Shown here in pieces: positions 1 through 7,624 of a stretch of 45,370 nucleotides of DNA. How positions within the stretch are numbered: the first letter of the stretch is position 1; the number at the start of each line of letters is the position of its first letter. A model generated the notes under the pieces. The model made no database searches, was not told the origin of the DNA, and saw nothing but the letters and a program-made list of their open reading frames with translations. The position numbers and the translations under genes were made by a program. Source of the stretch: Pyrinomonadaceae bacterium (GTDB taxonomy: Bacteria; Acidobacteriota; Blastocatellia; Pyrinomonadales; Pyrinomonadaceae); contig JAUZFQ010000155.1 in the NCBI GenBank assembly GCA_030838445.1, positions 1 through 45,370 on the forward strand, given 5' to 3'.

Positions 1-53
1 TCGGATTGCGGATTAAAGACGGAAGCAGTTGCTTTCTTTAATCCGCAATCCGA
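1..53. repeat. Perfect 19-bp inverted repeat made of 'cggattgcggatt' words
   Basis: Positions 1-19 and 35-53 are exact reverse complements, separated by a 15-base loop. The right arm runs on into further copies of the same word (aatccgcaatccg, aaatccgcattcc) up to about position 67. It could fold as a hairpin, but no T-run follows. It resembles the other word-type intergenic repeats of this window. The element may extend beyond the left edge. Confidence 0.8.
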
Positions 54-90
54 AATCCGCATTCCACAATCGAAAACACGGTTCCGGCAA

Positions 91-126
91 CTTTTCCACA
101 GATACTGTGGAAAAGTCTGTGGAAAA
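91..126. promoter_or_regulatory. Cluster of three DnaA-box-like 9-mers, two forming a palindrome
   Basis: ttttccaca at 92-100 is followed by its reverse complement tgtggaaaa at 106-114 and again at 118-126. The first two form an 11-bp inverted repeat (91-101 and 105-115) with a 3-base spacer. The 9-mer differs from the classical DnaA box TTATCCACA at one base and equals the variant used in some other phyla. It lies 146 bases upstream of the comEA-like gene. It could be part of an origin region, a DnaA-controlled promoter or an unrelated regulator site. Confidence 0.45.
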
Positions 127-271
127 AACGCTTTTTGGCGTTACAAGTTCCTGACAACTTTAGACTTCTAGCATTTTGCACATCTTCGCGGCAAAGTTTT
201 GCATTCCTGTTTCAAAGGCCGTTAAAGACGTGGACGCTCAACGCTTTGGACGCCTCAATCAACGCCCTTCA

Positions 272-625
272 ATGCGGCGCACGCGCTTTTTCCCGCACGT
301 GTTTTTCTGCTACGCGCTAATCCTCGCATGTGCCGCTTCGTGTGTTAAGTTGCCCCGCCGCGCCGGAGTTGTAAGCGGTCTCACAACAAGTGGACTCGCG
401 CCCTCCGCACAAACCACGACGGCGACGACGCCACCCGTCAACATCAACACCGCCACGCGCGAAGAGTTGGAGAGACTGCCCGGCATCGGCGAAGGGCTGG
501 CCGCGCGCATCATCGCACACCGCGAACGCCACGGGGCGTTTCGACGCGTCGAACACCTCATCATCGTGCGCGGCATCAGCGAGCGACGCTTCGAGGCTCT
601 GCGCGCCTTCGTTACCGTCAACTGA
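272..625 (+). CDS. comEA: ComEA-like helix-hairpin-helix DNA-binding protein
   Basis: The 117-residue product has a hydrophobic N-terminus (residues about 8-24) ending in a possible lipobox (AASC). A Thr/Pro linker and one C-terminal ComEA-type domain follow. That domain starts VNINTATREELERLPGIG, giving a first helix-hairpin-helix (LPGIGEGLA), and a second hairpin (VRGISERR) follows. ComEA family proteins bind incoming double-stranded DNA outside the inner membrane during transformation. The frame is open from 176, but the ATG at 272 puts the signal sequence at the N-terminus and is preferred. A comEC gene lies 0.6 kb away on the other strand, which supports a role in DNA uptake. Other small secreted HhH proteins share this fold, so the uptake role is inferred. 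Confidence 0.8.
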   Translation: MRRTRFFPHVFFCYALILACAASCVKLPRRAGVVSGLTTSGLAPSAQTTTATTPPVNINTATREELERLPGIGEGLAARIIAHRERHGAFRRVEHLIIVRGISERRFEALRAFVTVN

Positions 626-637
626 TCGAACCCTATC

Positions 638-1012
638 TCACGCCGTCCGGCCGAAGTCGTCGCTGAAGCGCACGATGTCGTCCTCGCCGAGATATGAGCC
701 GCGTTGGATTTCGATGAAGATCAATTTCTCCGAACCGGGATTTTCGATGCGGTGCTTCGCCTCGACGGGAATGTCTATGGTGTCGCCCGTCCGAAGCGTG
801 ATCTCTTCGTCGTTTAAAGTCACCAGCCCCGCGCCCGCCACCACCATCCAGTGCTCGGCGCGCTGCGCGTGCTTCTGGTAACTCAGCCGCTTCCCGGCCA
901 AGACTTCGATGCGCTTGACCTTGAAGTCCTTGCCCTCGTCGAGCACCGTAAACGACCCCCACGGGCGTTCGTCATAAAGCGGCGACGCGTTCGCCGTCCC
1001 GGATTCTGCCAT
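638..1012 (-). CDS. Cupin, mannose-6-phosphate isomerase type II C-terminal family
   Basis: The 124-residue single-domain cupin contains RPWGSFTVLDEGKDFKVKRI and then the metal-binding cupin core. KHAQRAEHWMVVAG supplies His and Glu ligands, and GDTIDIPVEAKHRIEN supplies the second His motif. This matches the isomerase half of bifunctional ManC/AlgA enzymes, which interconvert mannose-6-phosphate and fructose-6-phosphate, but the guanylyltransferase half is absent. The start at 1012 has a GGGAG ribosome-binding site 8 bases upstream; the frame stays open to 1084. Stand-alone cupins of this type are common and often annotated as isomerases, so the substrate is uncertain. It converges on the comEA-like gene with a 12-base gap. 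Confidence 0.8.
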   Translation of the reverse strand: MAESGTANASPLYDERPWGSFTVLDEGKDFKVKRIEVLAGKRLSYQKHAQRAEHWMVVAGAGLVTLNDEEITLRTGDTIDIPVEAKHRIENPGSEKLIFIEIQRGSYLGEDDIVRFSDDFGRTA

Positions 1013-1137
1013 GCTTACAACTCCCTGCATTGATTGATTCGCAATTCTTCCGCCGCGCCCGGCCGCAACCAACGCGCCGCACACCCGCCGCCGGATGGCT
1101 CAAACAATTTACACGCACAAAGTTTCCCTGTCACCCG

Positions 1138-1265
1138 AATGAAGGGGTAAAGGTGAAAGGGTAAAGGGGAAAGGTGACGAGCGAATGTTCGCCACGCGGT
1201 TTTGGGCTTCTCGCCTTTTACCTTTCCCCTTCACCCCTTCCCTTTACCCCTTCCCCTTTCCCTCT
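1138..1265. repeat. Intergenic word repeat (ggtaaaggggaaagg) with inverted arms
   Basis: The left arm (about 1141-1185) strings together gaaggggtaaaggtgaaagg-like words. The right arm (about 1215-1263) is made of the complementary words (tttacctttccccttcaccc). The two form an imperfect inverted repeat around a 30-base spacer. The right arm stops about 6 bases before the comEC stop codon. No coding potential is seen in the 1013-1268 gap. Confidence 0.8.
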
Positions 1266-1268
1266 TAC

Positions 1269-4073
1269 TCATTCACGCACAAAAGTTTCGACCTTCAAGT
1301 CTGAGCCGTCGGTGCTGATGGTGATCGTGCCGCTGCGGCCGGTCTGTAGGACTCGTGCGCCGGACGCGCGCCAGCGTTCCAGGACGTTGTTGTCCGGGTG
1401 GCCGAAGGGCGAGGCGAGGCCGACCGAGACGACGGCGACTGAGGGGCAAACGGCCTTGACGAAAGATTCCGTGGAAGAGGTGCGACTGCCGTGGTGCGCG
1501 ACCTTCACGACGTCGCTGTGCAGTAGGTCACCGGCGGCGACGAGCGCGGCCTCCGCGTCGCGTTCGATGTCGCCCGTCAAGAGAAACGCGCGCGAGCCGT
1601 AGCGCACGCGCAGCACGAGCGAGTCGTTGTTCTCCGACAACGCCCCGGTCTCTTCGCCCGCGCGCGGCGGCCAGAGCACGTCCACAGTGGCCGCGCCGAA
1701 CTTGAGTCGGTCGCCGCGCCCGACGAGTTCGACGGGGACGCGCTCGCCGCGAAGCGTCCCGGCGAGGCGCGCAAACTCCGCCCCGCCCGCGTCGGCGCGA
1801 CCGAAGAGAGCGGCGCGCACTTTGAAGTTGTGCGCGATGTCGTTCAAGCCGCTCATGTGATCGGCGTGCGCGTGGGTGGCGAGGATGTAATCAACCTGCG
1901 CCCGCCCGCGCCACCAGAGGTATTCAGACACGACCGCTTCGCCGATGCCGCGCGCGTCGCGCTCGAACCGCGCCGCCGTCGTCGCAGCAGCGTCGTCCTC
2001 CACTTCGCCCGCGCGTGCGCCGAAGTTCGCGCGGCCGCCCGCGTCAACCAACAGCGTCGCGCCGTTCGGGAACGTGAGGAGCGCGGCGTCGCCCTGTCCC
2101 ACGTCGAGCAGGTCGAGACGCAGACGCCCGTCGGGTCGCCCTGCGCTGAGCGGGTGCAGCACGACGAGCGACAGGCAGAGCGTCGCAGTCGCCCACGCGA
2201 GCCGCCGCGCGAGGCGTCGCCGCCGACGCGTTCGCCCAGTCGCTTCTTCCGGTCGTCGCGTGCGTCCCGTCGCTTCTTTTGGTGATGACGCGCCCGGCGG
2301 CGGTGGCACAGGTTGCCAGCGCCCTAGATGGACGAGCAAGAGGGCGAGCGGCACGTAGTACAAAACGTAGATCGCGGCGGCGCGCCCCGTGTATTCCGGC
2401 AGCCTGAGCGACGCCACGCCCGCGCGTGCGAACGGGTCAACGCCGTGCGTCATCAGCCAGTTCATCTGCTCCACCAGCCACACGAGCGGCCGCGCCGCGC
2501 TCGCACTCACAGACGCGATCATCAACGCCGCCAGCGAGCCGAGCGAGACGGCCGCCATCAACACGCCGACGAAGACGTTCAGCAACACCGACGCCGCCGA
2601 CACGCGATGAAAGTAGACGACGAACAACGGCAGCAGCAACACCTGCACGCTCGCCGAGACGACCATCGCGCCGCAGGCGTAACGCGCCAACGCCTGCACG
2701 CGCCAGCGCTCCAACTTCGCGGCCGCGCCCGTCTTGAAGAGGCGATAGTTGTAGACGTTTCGCGCCGCGTCATGCCGCCACGCGCGCTCGCTCCAGAACA
2801 GAGTCTCGCCGAGCGCGCGAAACCAGCGCGGGCACGCGGGCGGGCGCGGCGTGGCGCGCGTCGGATGCCAACTGCCGACCACGCGCAGTCGTTCGAGTAG
2901 CGGCCAGCCGAGCGCGACGATGCCGAGCACCGACAGGAACGTGAGTTGGAACGACGGATCGAAAAGCTCCGCCGGTCGGTAGGCGAGCAGCACGAGCGCC
3001 GCGCCGCCGAGCGCGTTCAGCGTCGCCCCGCGACGACCGACGACGGGCGCGAGCGCGACCACCGTGAACATCAAAGCCGCGCGCACGACTGACGACTCCG
3101 CGCCCACCGCCAGCGTGTAGAGCCACAGCACGACGCACGGCACGGCGAACTGCAAGGCGCGTCGCCCCGTCACGCGCCGCATTAGCAACAGCACGAGGCC
3201 GCCGACGAAACTGATGTGCAGTCCGCTGATCACGAGGACGTGAAACGTGCCGCCTTCGCGAAAACGCTCTGCGCTCGCGCGCGTGAGGCCGTGCCGGTTG
3301 CCCAGCAGCGCGGCCTGTAAGACGCCTGCCGTCTCCGCCGAAAAATTTTCCGACATGCGCCCGCGCAGATGCTCGCGCCACGCTTCGAGCCACACGAGCA
3401 AGAGCGGCACGCGTTCGTCGTCGAGTCGCTCCACGAGCAGCGGGCTTTTGAGCGTGCCCCGCGCGTCCACCCCGCGCCGTTCCAAAAATTCCGTGAGCGA
3501 CGTGCCGCCCGGATTGCGAAACTCCTCCGCGCGTTCGAGCGCAACCAGCACGCGCACCCGCGCGCCGCGCCGCAACTCCAACTCATCGTATCTCTCCCGC
3601 GTCCGCGCGTCGCGCACGGGCGCGAACAACTCCACCGCGCCCGACGCCGCACGCTCCGCCCCGCGCGCGCCGAGACGCTCGACGCCGAGCGCGAGATAAA
3701 AACCGTCCGGCGCAAACTCCGGCGCGCGTGCGACGACTCCGGTAATCTCCACCGGGTCGCCCGAAGCAACGCGCCCCTCTTCGTACAGACGCCGCACGCG
3801 CTCCACGCCGACGCCGTGCCGTTCGACTCCGGCGAAGGCCGCGCCGACCGCTACGAACGCGAGCAGCGCGCACGTCGTCGCGAGTGCGGGTCGTTTGAGT
3901 TTAAAGGCGACGAGGGCGAGCAAAGTTGTGAGTGCGCTTGAAAGTATGGAGTTGAAAAGCGGCGGCGCAATAAAGCGCGCGAGCAGTATCCCGGCGGCGA
4001 ACGAGGCCGCCGGCAGCGCGAGCGGGTGAGGATTGAAAGACGGCCTGTGAGATGCCGTCGCCGTGTCTGGCAA
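1269..4073 (-). CDS. comEC: ComEC/Rec2 family DNA-uptake channel with metallo-beta-lactamase domain
   Basis: This 934-residue polytopic membrane protein shows all three ComEC parts. The N-terminal DUF4131/OB-like region contains EEFRNPGGTSLTEFLERRGV. The central Competence domain shows GGTFHVLVISGLHISFVGG and PSFQLTFLSVLGIVALGWPL. The C-terminal metallo-beta-lactamase domain has LDVGQGDAALL, the metal motif THAHADHMSG, LTGDIE and VAHHGSRTSS. ComEC forms the inner-membrane pore for single-stranded DNA in transformation, and the hydrolase domain is thought to degrade the other strand. The start is a TTG. An internal duplication (EATGRTRR twice) sits in the linker before the hydrolase domain. 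Length and motif order are normal, so the gene looks intact. Confidence 0.95.
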   Translation of the reverse strand: MPDTATASHRPSFNPHPLALPAASFAAGILLARFIAPPLFNSILSSALTTLLALVAFKLKRPALATTCALLAFVAVGAAFAGVERHGVGVERVRRLYEEGRVASGDPVEITGVVARAPEFAPDGFYLALGVERLGARGAERAASGAVELFAPVRDARTRERYDELELRRGARVRVLVALERAEEFRNPGGTSLTEFLERRGVDARGTLKSPLLVERLDDERVPLLLVWLEAWREHLRGRMSENFSAETAGVLQAALLGNRHGLTRASAERFREGGTFHVLVISGLHISFVGGLVLLLMRRVTGRRALQFAVPCVVLWLYTLAVGAESSVVRAALMFTVVALAPVVGRRGATLNALGGAALVLLAYRPAELFDPSFQLTFLSVLGIVALGWPLLERLRVVGSWHPTRATPRPPACPRWFRALGETLFWSERAWRHDAARNVYNYRLFKTGAAAKLERWRVQALARYACGAMVVSASVQVLLLPLFVVYFHRVSAASVLLNVFVGVLMAAVSLGSLAALMIASVSASAARPLVWLVEQMNWLMTHGVDPFARAGVASLRLPEYTGRAAAIYVLYYVPLALLLVHLGRWQPVPPPPGASSPKEATGRTRRPEEATGRTRRRRRLARRLAWATATLCLSLVVLHPLSAGRPDGRLRLDLLDVGQGDAALLTFPNGATLLVDAGGRANFGARAGEVEDDAAATTAARFERDARGIGEAVVSEYLWWRGRAQVDYILATHAHADHMSGLNDIAHNFKVRAALFGRADAGGAEFARLAGTLRGERVPVELVGRGDRLKFGAATVDVLWPPRAGEETGALSENNDSLVLRVRYGSRAFLLTGDIERDAEAALVAAGDLLHSDVVKVAHHGSRTSSTESFVKAVCPSVAVVSVGLASPFGHPDNNVLERWRASGARVLQTGRSGTITISTDGSDLKVETFVRE

Positions 4074-4104
4074 GTTGTTTCAGCCTTTGGTCTGTGCCGC
4101 CGGT

Positions 4105-4161
4105 TAAACTCTCTTCGTCAACTTAAACTTTCTTCGTCAACTTAGACTCGCTTCGTCAACT
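4105..4161. repeat. Three tandem 19-bp repeats that include the kinase stop codon
   Basis: Units start at 4105, 4124 and 4143 and read taaactctcttcgtcaact with 1-3 substitutions each. The third unit is the last codons of the histidine kinase gene (stop codon 4142-4144), and the other two lie beyond the stop. The array therefore looks like tandem copying of the gene's own 3' end into the 68-base gap before comEC. Confidence 0.85.
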
Positions 4162-6091
4162 TCATCAGTTTCGCCACGGCCGCCACGAGGTGCGACGGAT
4201 CGACGGGTTTGGGGATGTGCGTCTGGTAGCCGGCGGCGAGCGCGCGGCGGCGGTCTTCGTCTCTGACGTAAGCCGTCAGCGCGGCAGCGGGGATGTTGCC
4301 GCCGTGCTCCGGCGCTAGCGCACGCACCTTGCCGATGAGCGCGAAGCCGTCTTCGCCCGGCATGCCGAGATCGGAGACGAGCACGTTCGGCTTCCACTCC
4401 GACAACGCTCTCAACGCATCCATGCTCGAACCGGCGGCGCGCACGTGCGCTCCGTATTGATTCAAGACCGCGCATAAAATCTCAAGCGTGTCCGGCTCGT
4501 CGTCAACCACGAGCACGCGCAAGCCCACCAACTCCGGGTCGCCGCCCCTCACGTCGAACACCGCTCGAGGCAGAGACAGCGCGGCCGCGGAGTCGCCCGG
4601 AAGTCGCGCCACATCCGCCGTCCCCTCGTTTGCAGTCGCAAGCGGCAACCGCACGATGAACGTCGCGCCCGTGCCCGCGCCGTCGCTTTCGGCCGAGACC
4701 GTGCCGCCGTGCAGTTCGACCAGATGGCGCACGATGGCGAGACCCAAGCCCAACCCGCCGTAGGAGCGCGTCGTTGACGAGTCGGCCTGCCTGAACCGCT
4801 CGAAGACGTATGGGACGAACTGCGCGTCAATGCCGATGCCGTCATCACGCACGCGCACCTCAAGGCTCGACTCAACGCGCGACATGCTCACTTCGATCAG
4901 CCCCCCCGCGGGCGTGAACTTGATCGCGTTCGCAACCAGATTCCAGATGATCTGCTGCAAGCGTTCCGCGTCGCCGAGAATCACGCCCGCGTTGTGATCG
5001 AGCGCGACCGCCAGCGTGATCTCTTTGGCGGCCGCCGCGGGCTGCAAGGTGTCCACCGCAGACTGCACGACGGGGGCGAGCGCGAGCGGCGTGCGGTTCA
5101 CTTTCAATTTCCCGGCGATGATGTGCGACACGTCGAGGATGTCGTCAACGATCCGCGTCTGCGCGCGTGCGTTATGCTCGATGACCTGCATCGCCTTGCG
5201 GACGCTCTCGTCGTCGAGGATGCCGGAGTTGAAGAGTGCCGCCCAGCCGAGGATCGAGGTGAGGGGCGTGCGCAGTTCGTGCGAGACGGTGGAGAGGAAT
5301 TCGTCCTTGAGGCGGGCGGAGGTTTCGGCCGCGCCGCGCGCCGCGCGTTCACTTTCGAGCAACTGCTCGCGCTCGCGCGCCGCGCGCCTGCGCTCGCTCA
5401 CGTCGTGGAAGACGATGATCACGCCGATGATGCGACCACTCTGATCCTTGATCGGTGCGCCGCTGTCTTCAATCGGAATTTCCCGGCCGTCTCTGGCGAT
5501 GAGCGTGGTGTGATTGGCCAGCCCGACGACGACGCCTTCGCGCACGATGGCGTCGAACGGGCTTTCCACCCGCTCGCGCGTCTCCTCGTTGACGATGTTG
5601 AATACTTCGCCGAGCGGCCGCCCCGCGCCGCTGCGCGTCGTCCAGCCCGTGAGGGCTTCGGCCGTGGGGTTGATGAAGTTGATCGAGCCTTTGATGTCGG
5701 TCGCGATCACGGCGTCGCCGATGCTCGACAGCGAGACCTGCAACCACTCGCGCTGCTCGCGCAGACGCTTCTCCGCGCCGCGCCGCGAACTCGCGAACAG
5801 CACCAGACTCACGAAGAGGACGAGCCGGTTGAAGACCACGAACGCGGCTTTGCCCGTCAGCGGCACGCCCGCGAAGTAGTCCAACGTGATCTCGAACGCG
5901 AAGGCGACGAGAAGCCCCGGCCCCCGCCCCAGATACCACGCGCTGGCGATCATCAAGGCGATGACCAGCGGTGTCACGTCGAGCCTCAACTTGAACACCT
6001 TCTGGAGTCCGACGGACAACAGGAGGAGCAGCGCGAATGCCCCCAACGCCAACCCGTAACGCAGCGCGGCCGATCTTATCTCTTTCGCCAT
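4142..6091 (-). CDS. Membrane hybrid sensor histidine kinase with PAS and receiver domains
   Basis: The 649-residue product starts with a membrane region of three to four helices resembling the DUF4118 (KdpD-type) sensor. A PAS domain follows (IGDAVIATDIKGSINFINP, NHTTLIARDGREIPIE). The HisKA phosphoacceptor reads FLSTVSHELRTPLTSILG. The HATPase has N-box IIWNLVANAIKFTP, G1 RDDGIGID and G2 GGLGLGLAIV. The C-terminal receiver has acidic pocket VVDDEP, phospho-Asp VSDLGMPG and Lys KPVDP. Autophosphorylation and phosphotransfer to the attached receiver are expected. The signal is unknown and no partner regulator is adjacent. The ATG at 6091 begins the protein directly before the first membrane helix; an upstream extension to 6196 is less likely. 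Confidence 0.92.
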   Translation of the reverse strand: MAKEIRSAALRYGLALGAFALLLLLSVGLQKVFKLRLDVTPLVIALMIASAWYLGRGPGLLVAFAFEITLDYFAGVPLTGKAAFVVFNRLVLFVSLVLFASSRRGAEKRLREQREWLQVSLSSIGDAVIATDIKGSINFINPTAEALTGWTTRSGAGRPLGEVFNIVNEETRERVESPFDAIVREGVVVGLANHTTLIARDGREIPIEDSGAPIKDQSGRIIGVIIVFHDVSERRRAAREREQLLESERAARGAAETSARLKDEFLSTVSHELRTPLTSILGWAALFNSGILDDESVRKAMQVIEHNARAQTRIVDDILDVSHIIAGKLKVNRTPLALAPVVQSAVDTLQPAAAAKEITLAVALDHNAGVILGDAERLQQIIWNLVANAIKFTPAGGLIEVSMSRVESSLEVRVRDDGIGIDAQFVPYVFERFRQADSSTTRSYGGLGLGLAIVRHLVELHGGTVSAESDGAGTGATFIVRLPLATANEGTADVARLPGDSAAALSLPRAVFDVRGGDPELVGLRVLVVDDEPDTLEILCAVLNQYGAHVRAAGSSMDALRALSEWKPNVLVSDLGMPGEDGFALIGKVRALAPEHGGNIPAAALTAYVRDEDRRRALAAGYQTHIPKPVDPSHLVAAVAKLMKLTKRV

Positions 6092-6232
6092 CCTGAACTC
6101 TCTGAGCCGAACATTCCCTACCAGCGTCCACTGCGAGGTGATTTCCGGCGAGGCGACGGTGTGCCAGTTTACCCCAAGAACCCCTCCCCGTCGCACACGT
6201 TTTTAGTCACCGCGACTCATTTCAGATCATGA

Positions 6233-6377
6233 GGGCAATAATATTGTTGACTCACACGGCGACGAACCGGCAGGATTACCACTTGCAGCGTCACCTTTTG
6301 GCAACCACTGTCTCTCGAATCATCTTAAGCAGCTTTTATTAAATTTACACGGAGGTAAGTCACCTATATTATTGCCC
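6233..6377. mobile_element. Possible MITE-like element with about 23-bp terminal inverted repeats
   Basis: gggcaataatat at 6233-6244 is exactly complementary to 6366-6377. Extending inward, about 20 of the first 23 bases still pair (left ...ttgactcac, right ...gtgacttac read on the other strand). The enclosed 145 bases are more AT-rich than the surroundings and have no ORF. A GA dinucleotide flanks both ends, too short to prove target duplication. The element occupies most of the 364-base gap between the kinase and the SGNH hydrolase. It could also be a large regulatory stem. Confidence 0.4.
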
Positions 6378-6455
6378 GAAGTTGGGCGCGAACCTTGGCG
6401 CACTCGAAGCATTCCTGAAGACATTCCCTGTAGAGCATTGAGATAAGGAGGAAAC

Positions 6456-7469
6456 TTGGCAACAAAGAAGAAGATTGCAACGAAGCGTGATCCGGCGCGA
6501 ACGGACGTCAACCTTCGCGCCGCGATGGCCGGTGGGCAAAGCGCTGCGGAAGAGGTGATCGAGTTCCGCATGAAACAGCGTCGCAAGCGTGCGGCGATTG
6601 AAAAGAAGCTGGCTGCAAGCCCGCGCGGACTCGACGCGCACGCGCGCGTGCGTGTACTGGACACGGCGGCTTTCATGCCCGAGACGTCGCGAGCCTTGTT
6701 CGGCGCGAGGACATCTGTCGGGGTGCTGATCGCCGAAGGCGACTCGTGGTTCGACTATCCCATGCAGGACGTGCTGCGGCTGCTCGAAGATAAGTATCTC
6801 TTCGATGTCGAGTCCGTGGCTCACATGGGAGACTGTGTTGAAGACATGGCGCATTCCAAAGGTCAATTCGAGGAGTTCGCGCGCCGTCTGGAGAAATTGC
6901 TCGGCCAGACCAAAGTGCCGCGCGCCATTCTGTTGTCGGGCGGTGGCAACGACATTGCCGGAGATGAGTTTGCCATCCTCCTCAACCATGCGACATCAAA
7001 GCTGCCGCCCTTAAACGAGGACATCCTTCGCGGCGTCATAGACGTGCGCTTGAAGCAAGCGTATGCAAGCATCCTCAGCAGTCTCACAGTCATCGCCAGA
7101 TCTTACCTCGGCCGTCCGATTCCCATCATCACACACGGCTACGACTACCCGGTTCCCGATGGCCGGGGTTTCGCGGGAGGCTGGTGGAAATTGCCGGGGC
7201 CTTGGTTGAAGCCCGCTTTCCAGAAAAAGGGACACGACGATCTGACGAAGAACACACAGGTGATCGTGCAACTCATCGACCGCTTCAACGCGATGCTCAG
7301 AGCCGTGAGCGCACTCCCGGAGTTCGCACACGTACACTACCTCGATCTACGCGGCACGTTGAATCACGACGGCACGTACAAGAAGCATTGGGCGAACGAA
7401 TTGCACCCCAACGCGACGGGGTTTGATCTGGTAACGAAGAAATTTGCGGACGCACTCAACAAGGTTTGA
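6456..7469 (+). CDS. SGNH/GDSL-type hydrolase, function unknown
   Basis: The 337-residue product carries the SGNH blocks: AEGDSWFDYP (block I, nucleophile Ser), LSGGGNDIAG (block III, Asn) and LHPNATGFD (block V, catalytic His). These enzymes are serine esterases or lipases; the substrate cannot be told from sequence. The N-terminal 70 residues are basic and alanine-rich with no signal peptide, suggesting a cytoplasmic protein. The start is chosen as the TTG at 6456 because a full AAGGAGG lies 4 bases upstream. An ATG further in would remove the basic segment. No close neighbour shares an obvious pathway. It converges on the RlmD-type gene across a hairpin terminator. Confidence 0.8.
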   Translation: MATKKKIATKRDPARTDVNLRAAMAGGQSAAEEVIEFRMKQRRKRAAIEKKLAASPRGLDAHARVRVLDTAAFMPETSRALFGARTSVGVLIAEGDSWFDYPMQDVLRLLEDKYLFDVESVAHMGDCVEDMAHSKGQFEEFARRLEKLLGQTKVPRAILLSGGGNDIAGDEFAILLNHATSKLPPLNEDILRGVIDVRLKQAYASILSSLTVIARSYLGRPIPIITHGYDYPVPDGRGFAGGWWKLPGPWLKPAFQKKGHDDLTKNTQVIVQLIDRFNAMLRAVSALPEFAHVHYLDLRGTLNHDGTYKKHWANELHPNATGFDLVTKKFADALNKV

Positions 7470-7570
7470 TCTGAGCGACGCCACAGGACGCAGCTCGCTG
7501 TCTCCTGTTCGCCACGACAATCAGCCGGACTGCGAGCACGCACAGACTTACCGCCATCCCGCACGAACGA

Positions 7571-7612
7571 GTCAGCAGCCGGTTACTTCATGGGAAGTAA
7601 CCGGCTGCTGAC
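7571..7612. terminator. Strong 18-bp hairpin between convergent genes
   Basis: Positions 7571-7588 pair perfectly with 7595-7612 around the 6-base loop catggg, followed by ttctatatatttt. It lies between the SGNH hydrolase (+) and the RlmD-type gene (-). It can serve as a bidirectional terminator. Confidence 0.8.
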
Positions 7613-7624
7613 TTCTATATATTT

